Positions 1 through 5,342 of a stretch of 6,045 nt of DNA are shown here, in pieces. Below the pieces are notes generated by a model. That model was not told the origin of the DNA and did no database searches. It saw only the letters and a program-made list of their open reading frames with translations. Made by a program: the position numbers and the translations under genes. The DNA comes from Candidatus Altarchaeales archaeon (GTDB taxonomy: Archaea; Altiarchaeota; Altiarchaeia; IMC4; QMZM01): contig QMZG01000072.1 of assembly GCA_003663045.1 (NCBI GenBank), positions 1-6,045 of the forward strand, read 5' to 3'. Position 1 is the stretch's first letter. Every line of letters begins with the position of its first letter.

Positions 1-117
1 CTCGTGACTCTCTGGAATCATCGAAAGTAGATATCTAATATCGTGACCCTCCTTCCTTGCAAGATAAACCGCATACAAGGAATCCTTCCCCCCCGAGGTT
101 AGTGCCGCGAGTCTCAT
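1..117 (-). CDS. dph6: Dph6-type diphthine--ammonia ligase, N-terminal part (runs off the left edge)
   Basis: Reading leftward from an ATG at 117, 39 codons stay open to the edge, starting MRLAALTSGGKDSLYAVYLA. The SGGKDS motif at residues 8-13 is the ATP-pyrophosphatase loop, and this exact N-terminal style is that of the archaeal/eukaryotic Dph6 (MJ0570-like) family. In the known family member, the enzyme adenylates diphthine on elongation factor 2 and uses free ammonium to make diphthamide, in the cytoplasm. A G-rich element (AGGGG, about 123-127) lies 5 nt before the ATG as a plausible ribosome-binding site. It follows Lrp1 on the same strand by 39 bp, so the two are probably co-transcribed. 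Only the P-loop region is visible. Other N-type ATP pyrophosphatases with the same loop cannot be fully excluded, and the rest of the gene lies outside the window. Confidence 0.8.
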   Translation of the reverse strand, partial: MRLAALTSGGKDSLYAVYLARKEGHDIRYLLSMIPESHE

Positions 118-156
118 ATGTGCCCCTTTAATTCTGCAAAAGAAGATTATTTGCGT

Positions 157-609
157 TCATATCTCAATCCCATGCTCCTCCTTCATCACGTTCAGAACAA
201 GCATTGTGTAAGTCCTTTTCACATGTGGCATGGCCAGAATCCCCTTCACAAACCTGTTCAGGGAATCACGGTCCTTAAATTTTGCAACTATTATGGCATC
301 ATAATCACCGGTGACATCATAAACCGCAGATACATTTGGCTTTTTTGCGATATTCTCCTCGATCTTTGGCAAGTGATCCCCCTCAACCATCATGCCTATT
401 ATCGCAACCAGGTCATAACCAAGCTTTGAGAAATCTATATCGGGGATAAATCTCTTAATTACACCAAGCTCAAGAAGCTTATTCACCCTATTGTAAACAG
501 TTCCCTCGGCAACCTTCAATCTCTCTGCTATCTCCCTGTAACTCTGCCTTGCATCCTTCTGTAACTCCCGAATTATCTTCAGATCCAGATCATCAATCCT
601 GGATGTCAT
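157..609 (-). CDS. Lrp/AsnC-family transcriptional regulator (Lrp1), divergent from glnA
   Basis: This 150-residue protein has the full Lrp/AsnC plan. An N-terminal winged helix-turn-helix covers about residues 5-52 (IDDLDLKIIRELQKDARQS followed by IAERLKVAEGTVYNRVNKL). A RAM/AsnC ligand-binding and oligomerisation domain covers about 65-143, with the conserved VTGDYDAIIVAKF signature at 99-111. Members of this family form dimers to octamers on DNA and respond to amino acids. The length is typical. The ATG at 609 is chosen because a good TATA box lies about 25 bp upstream, which would give a leaderless message, and no Shine-Dalgarno is seen. The gene is head-to-head with glnA, so control of glnA and of itself is the likely role, by position only. 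The ligand and the sign of regulation cannot be read from the sequence. Confidence 0.93.
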   Translation of the reverse strand: MTSRIDDLDLKIIRELQKDARQSYREIAERLKVAEGTVYNRVNKLLELGVIKRFIPDIDFSKLGYDLVAIIGMMVEGDHLPKIEENIAKKPNVSAVYDVTGDYDAIIVAKFKDRDSLNRFVKGILAMPHVKRTYTMLVLNVMKEEHGIEI

Positions 610-627
610 AATAATTCTTGGAATCTA

Positions 628-637
628 GAATATAAAA
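628..637 (-). promoter_or_regulatory. TATA box of the lrp1 promoter
   Basis: On the minus strand this reads TTTTATATTC. Its centre lies about 24 bp before the Lrp1 ATG at 609, the normal archaeal TATA-to-start distance. Transcription would therefore begin at or beside the A of the start codon, predicting a leaderless mRNA. The absence of any Shine-Dalgarno in 610-627 fits. The position is inferred from spacing, not measured. Confidence 0.6.
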
Positions 638-667
638 CAGTGGGCAATCGATGAGAACGGAAGAAAA

Positions 668-697
668 AGGAGAGGTGCGATTTGAGCATTTTCTCCT
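668..697. promoter_or_regulatory. Imperfect hairpin/dyad between the lrp1 and glnA promoters
   Basis: AGGAGA (668-673) pairs with TCTCCT (692-697), and an inner TGC (676-678) pairs with GCA (686-688) around a 7-nt loop. As plus-strand RNA, two G-U pairs bridge the arms and leave one bulged U, giving about 11 pairs followed by GTTTTT. As minus-strand RNA the bridging pairs are lost. The element looks like a terminator, but there is no upstream plus-strand gene for it to end. It could be part of a long glnA leader, the end of a small antisense transcript, or a protein-binding dyad. Its function is unknown. Confidence 0.35.
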
Positions 698-731
698 GTT
701 TTTGCCTTATTTTTGATGAATTCTTTATTTT

Positions 732-754
732 TATTTAATGAAATTAAATATTTA
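732..754. promoter_or_regulatory. Candidate Lrp operator: nested inverted repeats in the glnA promoter
   Basis: TATTTAAT (732-739) and ATTAAATA (743-750) are perfect 8-bp inverted arms around GAA. An overlapping 10-bp perfect palindrome, TAAATATTTA, covers 745-754. Lrp-family operators are commonly AT-rich imperfect dyads of about this size, and this one lies in the promoter of a gene that faces an lrp gene. The base composition here is very AT-rich, which makes chance dyads more likely. Binding by Lrp1 is inference. Confidence 0.45.
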
Positions 755-776
755 TACAAATATATAATCTTGAGGT
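744..776 (+). promoter_or_regulatory. glnA TATA region and ribosome-binding site
   Basis: TATA-like sequences occur at 744-758 (TTAAATATTTATACA) and 761-768. GAGGT at 772-776 is a good Shine-Dalgarno, 7 nt before the glnA ATG at 784. If the 751-758 element were the true TATA box, transcription would begin near 780 and the mRNA would lack the Shine-Dalgarno. A box around 727-740, with a start near 755, keeps the ribosome-binding site in the leader. The Shine-Dalgarno is therefore well supported and the exact TATA box is uncertain. Confidence 0.55.
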
Positions 777-783
777 ATGGAAA

Positions 784-2133
784 ATGACAAACATAGATGA
801 AGCTAAGGAAAAGGTTTTGGAAGAAGCAAAGCAGAGGGACGTGAAATTCGTCAAATTGCAGTTTACAGACATGTTTGGCATTGTTAAAAGTGTTACAATC
901 CCCGTTGAGCAACTTGAGGAATCATTGGATAAAGGAACGTGGTTTGATGGCTCATCCATTGAGGGATTTGCAAGAATCTGTGAATCGGATATGTATCTTA
1001 TGCCCGATCCATCTACCTTTGCAATTCTTCCATGGAGGCCAAAGGAAAAGGCAACTGCGAGGATTATCGCAGATGTTTACAACTCCAATGGAAAACCATT
1101 TGAGGGCGATCCAAGATATATATTGAAGAGGGCAATTCGGGAGGCAAAAAAATTAGGTTTTATCTATAATGTGGGGCCAGAACTGGAATTTTTCCTATTC
1201 AGGAGGGATAATGGACCGACAACTACGCCAGTTCCGCATGATGTTGCTAGCTACTTTGATTTCTCTCCAAGAGACCTGGCTTCTGATGTTAGAAGAGATA
1301 TAATCTTTGCTCTTGAGGCAATGGGGATGCAGGTGGAGATGGGTCATCACGAGGTAGCTCCGGGGCAGCACGAAATTGATTTTAGATACGATGAAGCTCT
1401 AAAAACTGCAGACAATACGGTAACCTTTAAATACACTGTAAAGGCAATTGCTAACGCTCATGATCTGTATGCAACCTTTATGCCCAAACCAATCTTTGGC
1501 GTTAATGGGAGTGGAATGCACGTACACCAGAGTCTATCCAACAAAGAAGGAAAGAATCTATTCTTTGATCCCGAGGATAAATACAGGTTATCTGAGATTG
1601 CTTATAGCTTTATTGCAGGTCAGTTAAAACATGTCGGGGCAATGTCTGCCGTGATCGCACCCACCGTTAATTCGTATAAGAGATTGATCCCGGGATATGA
1701 GGCTCCAGTATATATATGCTGGGGACAGAGAAACAGGTCCGCACTAATCAGGATTCCAAGATATTCTCCCGGAAGGGAGCAGTCTACAAGAGCGGAACTG
1801 AGGTGTCCCGATCCAAGCTGTAATCCCTATCTGGCATTTGCTGTAATGCTCAGAGTGGGTTTAGATGGAATCAAGAAAAAATTGAAGCCTCCAGAGCCGG
1901 TGGAAGAGGATGTCTATCACCTTGATGAGTCCAAGTTGGTTAACTTGAATATAGACACATTACCTGCATCGCTCCATGAAGCCATTCAGGAATTCGAACG
2001 TGATAAACTGATGAAGGAAACACTGGGAGAGCATACCTATAAGCGTTACTTAGAGGCAAAGAAGGCAGAATGGGATGAATACAGAATTCAGGTGACTAAG
2101 TGGGAGTTGGACCGTTATTTAGAGGTACTCTAA
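784..2133 (+). CDS. glnA: Glutamine synthetase, type I-alpha
   Basis: GlnA makes glutamine from glutamate, ammonia and ATP as a cytoplasmic dodecamer. The 449-residue protein is full length and aligns from memory end to end with Bacillus and archaeal GSI-alpha enzymes. Visible landmarks are the FDGSS loop (54-58, with ammonia-site Asp55), metal ligands in GPELEFF (Glu133, Glu135), HHEVAPGQHEIDF (188-200), NGSGMHVH (241-248), VNSYKRLIPGYEAP (295-308, flap Glu306), the NRSALIR block (317-323) and RAELRCPDPSCNPYL (336-350). The C-terminal region has no adenylylation tyrosine motif of the GSI-beta enzymes. Arg64 in EGFARI matches the arginine (Arg62 in B. subtilis) tied to glutamine feedback inhibition. 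The ATG at 784 is supported by GAGGT 7 nt upstream. The gene is divergent from Lrp1 and stops 2 bp from the convergent Lrp2 stop. No P-II (GlnK) gene is in view. Confidence 0.97.
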   Translation: MTNIDEAKEKVLEEAKQRDVKFVKLQFTDMFGIVKSVTIPVEQLEESLDKGTWFDGSSIEGFARICESDMYLMPDPSTFAILPWRPKEKATARIIADVYNSNGKPFEGDPRYILKRAIREAKKLGFIYNVGPELEFFLFRRDNGPTTTPVPHDVASYFDFSPRDLASDVRRDIIFALEAMGMQVEMGHHEVAPGQHEIDFRYDEALKTADNTVTFKYTVKAIANAHDLYATFMPKPIFGVNGSGMHVHQSLSNKEGKNLFFDPEDKYRLSEIAYSFIAGQLKHVGAMSAVIAPTVNSYKRLIPGYEAPVYICWGQRNRSALIRIPRYSPGREQSTRAELRCPDPSCNPYLAFAVMLRVGLDGIKKKLKPPEPVEEDVYHLDESKLVNLNIDTLPASLHEAIQEFERDKLMKETLGEHTYKRYLEAKKAEWDEYRIQVTKWELDRYLEVL

Positions 2134-2135
2134 TA

Positions 2136-2666
2136 TTACCTTGGTGGTAAGGGTCTCGCTAGTTTCTCGTGCCCCATCTCATCGATAACCTTAATAATCA
2201 ATTCTTTATCAGAATTCTTCCTCATGCTTTTTGCAGAGAGGATATAAAGCTTTTTTATCTCGCTAATATGGCCTCTCTCAGTTTGCAATATGTGGAAATA
2301 GTGATCAAGCTCTTCCAGACTTCTGAATCCGTATGTTACAATATGAGTCACGTCGCCCTCTGGAACCCTGTAGAAATCGATAATGTGTGGACCTTTTACC
2401 CTTTCATCTATGTCCCTCTCTCTGAGGGTTTTCCTGGATTCTGGTGTAAACTTGAACAGTGCTATTGCCAGTACATTGATGCCCAACTTTTCGTAATCTA
2501 CAATGGTTGAGTAGCCTTTTATAATCCCATCCGACTCCAGTTTCCTTCTGATCTTTCCCACTGCCTGTGGTGTGATATTTAAACTTCTTGCGATGTCGGC
2601 ATCTGGAATCCTGCCATTTTCAATGAGGAACTTGAGAACCCGCCTGTCATTTCTTGTTAGTTTCAT
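2136..2666 (-). CDS. Lrp/AsnC-family regulator with C-terminal extension (Lrp2), divergent from the glutamate-synthase-like gene
   Basis: This 176-residue protein carries an AsnC-type winged helix at about residues 4-50, with recognition helix TPQAVGKIRRKLE (32-44). A RAM-like domain follows at about 63-143. The usual GDYD ligand-site signature is replaced by PEGDVTHIVTYGF (102-114). After the RAM fold come about 32 extra residues, rich in charge and ending RPLPPR, which most Lrp proteins lack. This could add a dimer contact or a partner site. The ATG at 2666 is chosen because a TATA box lies about 30 bp upstream, predicting a nearly leaderless message, and no Shine-Dalgarno is present. It shares a compact divergent promoter with the glutamate-synthase-like gene and is convergent with glnA, so it probably controls one or both. 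Its ligand is unknown. Confidence 0.9.
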   Translation of the reverse strand: MKLTRNDRRVLKFLIENGRIPDADIARSLNITPQAVGKIRRKLESDGIIKGYSTIVDYEKLGINVLAIALFKFTPESRKTLRERDIDERVKGPHIIDFYRVPEGDVTHIVTYGFRSLEELDHYFHILQTERGHISEIKKLYILSAKSMRKNSDKELIIKVIDEMGHEKLARPLPPR

Positions 2667-2691
2667 TATGTAAATGATTTAGGATATTAAG

Positions 2692-2700
2692 TTTAAAAAA
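2692..2700 (-). promoter_or_regulatory. TATA box of the lrp2 promoter
   Basis: On the minus strand this reads TTTTTTAAA, about 30 bp before the Lrp2 ATG, predicting transcription from about 2670 and a leader of only a few bases. It is the left arm of a perfect inverted repeat whose right arm is the TATA box of the divergent gene, with 10 bp between the arms. Confidence 0.55.
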
Positions 2701-2710
2701 TGAACCAATG

Positions 2711-2719
2711 TTTTTTAAA
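2711..2719 (+). promoter_or_regulatory. TATA box of the glutamate-synthase-like/guaAB operon
   Basis: TTTTTTAAA on the plus strand predicts transcription from about 2740, giving a leader of about 38 nt that would contain the tandem 14-bp repeat. Upstream of it lies only the 10-bp spacer TGAACCAATG shared with the lrp2 promoter, which must hold the TFB-recognition elements of both. The assignment rests on sequence and spacing. Confidence 0.55.
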
Positions 2720-2742
2720 GCAGGGATTGCAATAATTAAGAC

Positions 2743-2770
2743 GAATTTCTATAACTGAATTTCTATAAGT
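2743..2770 (+). repeat. Tandem 14-bp direct repeat in the leader of the glutamate-synthase-like gene
   Basis: GAATTTCTATAACT (2743-2756) is followed at once by GAATTTCTATAAGT (2757-2770), 13 of 14 bases identical. The second copy ends 7 bp before the preferred ATG, and its last bases overlap GTGAT (2769-2773), the likely ribosome-binding site. It may be a regulator site, a translational control element or a recent slippage duplication. Confidence 0.85.
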
Positions 2771-2777
2771 GATAAAA

Positions 2778-4370
2778 ATGCCGGAAAATTATGCAAATGC
2801 CAGGTCCACAACGGGAACATCGATAAGGACCAAGGATATAAGTCCAACCTCGGGAATGTGCCCGATATGTATTGAGGATTGTCCCGTTCTTTGTGAGATA
2901 GGGAAATCCGCGTTCAGAGGTAGAGAGGTTCTTTATCCGGATCCAGAACAATTCGGTAAATCAACCCAAGCAAGTAATAAGAATTATGATATGGATTGGT
3001 CCTACTTCCAGATCCTGGTGGATGTTAGAGGTACTGCTGGAATAGAACCAGACCCAGAGAAGGCAATATTCGCTAATGTGGATATAGAGAGCTCGGCTGG
3101 GGGGATTCCTCTAAGGGTACCGATAACTATTGCAGGTTTGGGTTCAACGGATGTTGCGAAGAGGAACTGGGATTCTCTTGCCATAGGTGCTGCAATCTCT
3201 GGGATTCCATTAACGATAGGTGAAAATGTCTGTGGAATGGATCCCAAGGCAAAATTCAATGGTGAAGGAAAGGTAACCCATTCCGAGGATTTAAAGTACA
3301 GGGTTGATAAATATAGAGAGTTCTGGGATTACAAGTACGGGGATATTATAGTTCAGACGAATGTAGAGGATAAGAGAGCCGGAGTGGATTCATATGCGCT
3401 ATCAAGGTTGGAGGTAAACGTTATAGAGAGAAAGTGGGGTCAAGGGGCAAAGGCAATCGGCGGAGAGGTCAGAATTTTTGACCTGGAAAAGGCAATAATG
3501 CTGAAAAAGAGGGGCTATGTAGTCTGGCCCGATCCCGAAGATCCTCACGTGCAGGAAGCATTTAAAAACAAGGTTCTTGAGTCGTTTGAAAGACACAGCA
3601 GGGTGGGAATGGTAAATGAAATGGATTTCCTGGAGGATATTGATCAGTTGAGGGAGCAAGGTGCAAAGAGGATATTCCTGAAGACGGGAGCCTATAGACC
3701 TGCCGTCGTTGCATTGACCATGAAACTGGCTTCCGAGGCAAAAATTGACCTGGTAACATTTGACGGAGCGGGTGGTGGAACGGGAATGAGCCCGGTTCCG
3801 ATGATGAATGAATGCTCTACCCCAACAATCTATTTAGAGGCTCAGGTTCTAAAGGCTGCAGAGTTGCTCAAGAAAAAAGGAAGATATGTCCCGGATATAG
3901 CGATGGCGGGAGGCTTGATAAATGAAACCCAGATATTTAAGGGTATAGCGATGAGTAATTTTGGGAATTCCCCGATAGTAAAGGCAATCGCAATGGCGAG
4001 GGCACCGCTAACAGCTGTAATGAAATCCAGTCATTATGTGAGATTGGCTAATGAAGATAAACTCCCGGATAAATTTGCGAGGCTCTACGGGAATAGACCG
4101 GAGCAGTTCTTCATAGCTACCACTGAATTAGAGGAAAGATTTGGAAAGGATGTGAAAAAATTGCCATGGGGTGCCGTTGGCTTATATACCTATCTTATTG
4201 ACAGGATCGGTGTAGGCTTAAAGCAGTTGATGGCTGGTGCAAGAAAGTGGAAGCTCAGCCTTTTGGATAGGAGCGATATTGCAGCATTAACAGAGAGGGC
4301 AAGCAGAGTAACTGGAATCCCGATGATAGATGAGATCGAACAGGATGCCATGGAAGAGATCTTGGGTTAA
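2778..4370 (+). CDS. FMN-binding glutamate-synthase-like protein with N-terminal four-cysteine cluster
   Basis: The protein (530 residues from ATG 2778) matches the FMN-binding central domain of glutamate synthase large subunits (COG0069, GltB2 type). Landmarks are KWGQGAKAIGGE (219-230), DGAGGGTGMSP (329-339) for FMN phosphate, and MAGGL (376-380). An N-terminal C-x2-C-x3-C-x3-C set (Cys28, 31, 35, 39) probably binds an Fe-S cluster. The glutaminase domain, the GXGXG domain and the CHTNTCPVG-type 3Fe-4S ladder of bacterial GltB are absent. In archaea these functions are often on separate genes; none is in the window. The family reaction would be 2-oxoglutarate amination to glutamate using an external electron donor. 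A GTG at 2769 would add three residues, but it overlaps the GTGAT that best serves as the ribosome-binding site for the ATG. The stop is 2 bp before guaAB, indicating an operon. Another FMN amination or oxidation reaction remains possible. Confidence 0.88.
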   Translation: MPENYANARSTTGTSIRTKDISPTSGMCPICIEDCPVLCEIGKSAFRGREVLYPDPEQFGKSTQASNKNYDMDWSYFQILVDVRGTAGIEPDPEKAIFANVDIESSAGGIPLRVPITIAGLGSTDVAKRNWDSLAIGAAISGIPLTIGENVCGMDPKAKFNGEGKVTHSEDLKYRVDKYREFWDYKYGDIIVQTNVEDKRAGVDSYALSRLEVNVIERKWGQGAKAIGGEVRIFDLEKAIMLKKRGYVVWPDPEDPHVQEAFKNKVLESFERHSRVGMVNEMDFLEDIDQLREQGAKRIFLKTGAYRPAVVALTMKLASEAKIDLVTFDGAGGGTGMSPVPMMNECSTPTIYLEAQVLKAAELLKKKGRYVPDIAMAGGLINETQIFKGIAMSNFGNSPIVKAIAMARAPLTAVMKSSHYVRLANEDKLPDKFARLYGNRPEQFFIATTELEERFGKDVKKLPWGAVGLYTYLIDRIGVGLKQLMAGARKWKLSLLDRSDIAALTERASRVTGIPMIDEIEQDAMEEILG

Positions 4371-4372
4371 AA

Positions 4373-5311
4373 ATGAAATTCGATGCAAAGAAATTTATTG
4401 AGGAAAAATCGAAAGAATTAAAGGATACAATCAATGACAAGAAAGCAATCTGCGCCACCTCAGGTGGAGTAGACAGTATGACATGTGCTCTCTTGGCTCA
4501 TAAGGTCATTGGAGATCAACTTACAACATTATTCATTGACGATGGTTTAATGAGGGAAAATGAACCAGAAACGGTTACGGAATGGTTAAGGGACAATAAA
4601 ATTAATGTAAAACTGATAAACGCTGGGGATGATTTCTTTGCGGCTCTGAAGGGGATCGAGGATCCAGAGGAAAAGAGAAAGGTATTTAGGGATACATTTT
4701 ATAAGACTTTGGGAAGAGCAGTTAAAGAGAGTGAAGCAAGTTTTATGATACAGGGAACGATTGCAGCAGATATAGTTGAAACTAAGGGCGGGATTAAAAC
4801 ACAGCACAATGTCTTGGAGCAGATCGGGATCAGCCCAGAAAAGTACGGTCTCAGGATTCTGGAGCCATTGAGAGAAATCTACAAACCACAGGTTAGGGAG
4901 GTGGCTAAGGAACTTGGACTTCCCGAAGAGTATCATCAGAGAATGCCCTTTCCTGGTCCTGGTTTAGCTACCAGAATAATTGGCGAGGTGACTCCAGAGA
5001 AGGTTACAATTCTAAGAAAGGCTACAGAGATCGTGGAGGAAGAAATTCTAAAGGAATTAAAGCCCTTTCAGGCATTTGCAGTATTGTTAAATGACAGAGC
5101 AACTGGCGTAGTTGGTGGGAAGAGAGCCTTTGGAAACATAATAGTCGTCAGATCCGTTGAAAGTAAGGATGCTATGACAGCATCCGTCACAGAAATACCA
5201 TGGAAAACGCTACAGAGAATTCAGGAGAGGATCTGTGAAGAGATACCAGAGGTTACAAGGGTTTTATACGATATTACGCCGAAGCCACCAGGTACTATAG
5301 AGTATATCTAA
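4373..5311 (+). CDS. guaAB: GMP synthase ATP-pyrophosphatase subunit (subunit B), archaeal two-subunit type
   Basis: GuaAB adenylates XMP and replaces the AMP with ammonia to give GMP; in archaea a separate glutaminase subunit (GuaAA) supplies the ammonia. The 312-residue protein is of normal length for subunit B. It shows the SGGVDS pyrophosphatase loop (30-35), IDDGLMR (55-61), QGT (127-129), EPLREIYK (164-171), RMPFPGPGLATRIIGE (190-205) and a C-terminal dimerisation domain closing with DITPKPPGTIEY (300-311). The usual KSHHNV segment reads KTQHNV (142-147), and the usual DWIES is DIVET (133-137), so the middle of the protein is diverged. The ATG lies 2 bp after the stop of the preceding gene with little Shine-Dalgarno, which suggests translational coupling. 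No guaAA is in view, so its partner must be elsewhere. Confidence 0.94.
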   Translation: MKFDAKKFIEEKSKELKDTINDKKAICATSGGVDSMTCALLAHKVIGDQLTTLFIDDGLMRENEPETVTEWLRDNKINVKLINAGDDFFAALKGIEDPEEKRKVFRDTFYKTLGRAVKESEASFMIQGTIAADIVETKGGIKTQHNVLEQIGISPEKYGLRILEPLREIYKPQVREVAKELGLPEEYHQRMPFPGPGLATRIIGEVTPEKVTILRKATEIVEEEILKELKPFQAFAVLLNDRATGVVGGKRAFGNIIVVRSVESKDAMTASVTEIPWKTLQRIQERICEEIPEVTRVLYDITPKPPGTIEYI

Positions 5312-5325
5312 CAGAAATTTTGTCG

Positions 5326-5342
5326 GAATTTAATTCTTTTTT
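5326..5342 (+). terminator. T-tract terminator after guaAB
   Basis: A small palindrome, GAATT-T-AATTC (5326-5336), is followed by six T residues (5337-5342), 15 bp after the guaAB stop. Archaeal termination is driven mainly by such T-runs. The run enters the stop codon of the convergent membrane-protein gene. In the other direction there is no comparable T-run, so the element looks one-sided. Confidence 0.5.

Noticed and set aside
118..429. Open frame of 103 codons on the plus strand
   Set aside because: It lies antisense to lrp1, shows no family features and is rich in His, Tyr and Ile typical of a shadow frame.
614..624. ATTC-TTG-GAAT mini-dyad before lrp1 as an autoregulatory site
   Set aside because: Arms of 4 bp are expected by chance in such AT-rich sequence.
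777..779. ATG just after the glnA Shine-Dalgarno as an alternative start
   Set aside because: It is out of frame with glnA and opens only a few codons.
2136..2150. TTACC-TTGGT-GGTAA hairpin at the glnA/lrp2 junction as a terminator
   Set aside because: The stem is only 5 bp, no T-run follows on either side, and it lies inside lrp2 codons.
2169..2510. Open frame of 113 codons on the plus strand
   Set aside because: It is antisense to the well-supported lrp2 and has no motif or ribosome-binding site.
2778..4370. N-methylglutamate synthase subunit (MgsC) or IMP dehydrogenase as the identity of this gene
   Set aside because: MgsC normally lies with mgsA/mgsB, absent here, and the IMP dehydrogenase catalytic loop and CBS domains are not present; the FMN glutamate-synthase motifs fit better.
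4586..4936. Open frame of 116 codons on the minus strand
   Set aside because: It is antisense to guaAB conserved motifs and has no recognisable domain.
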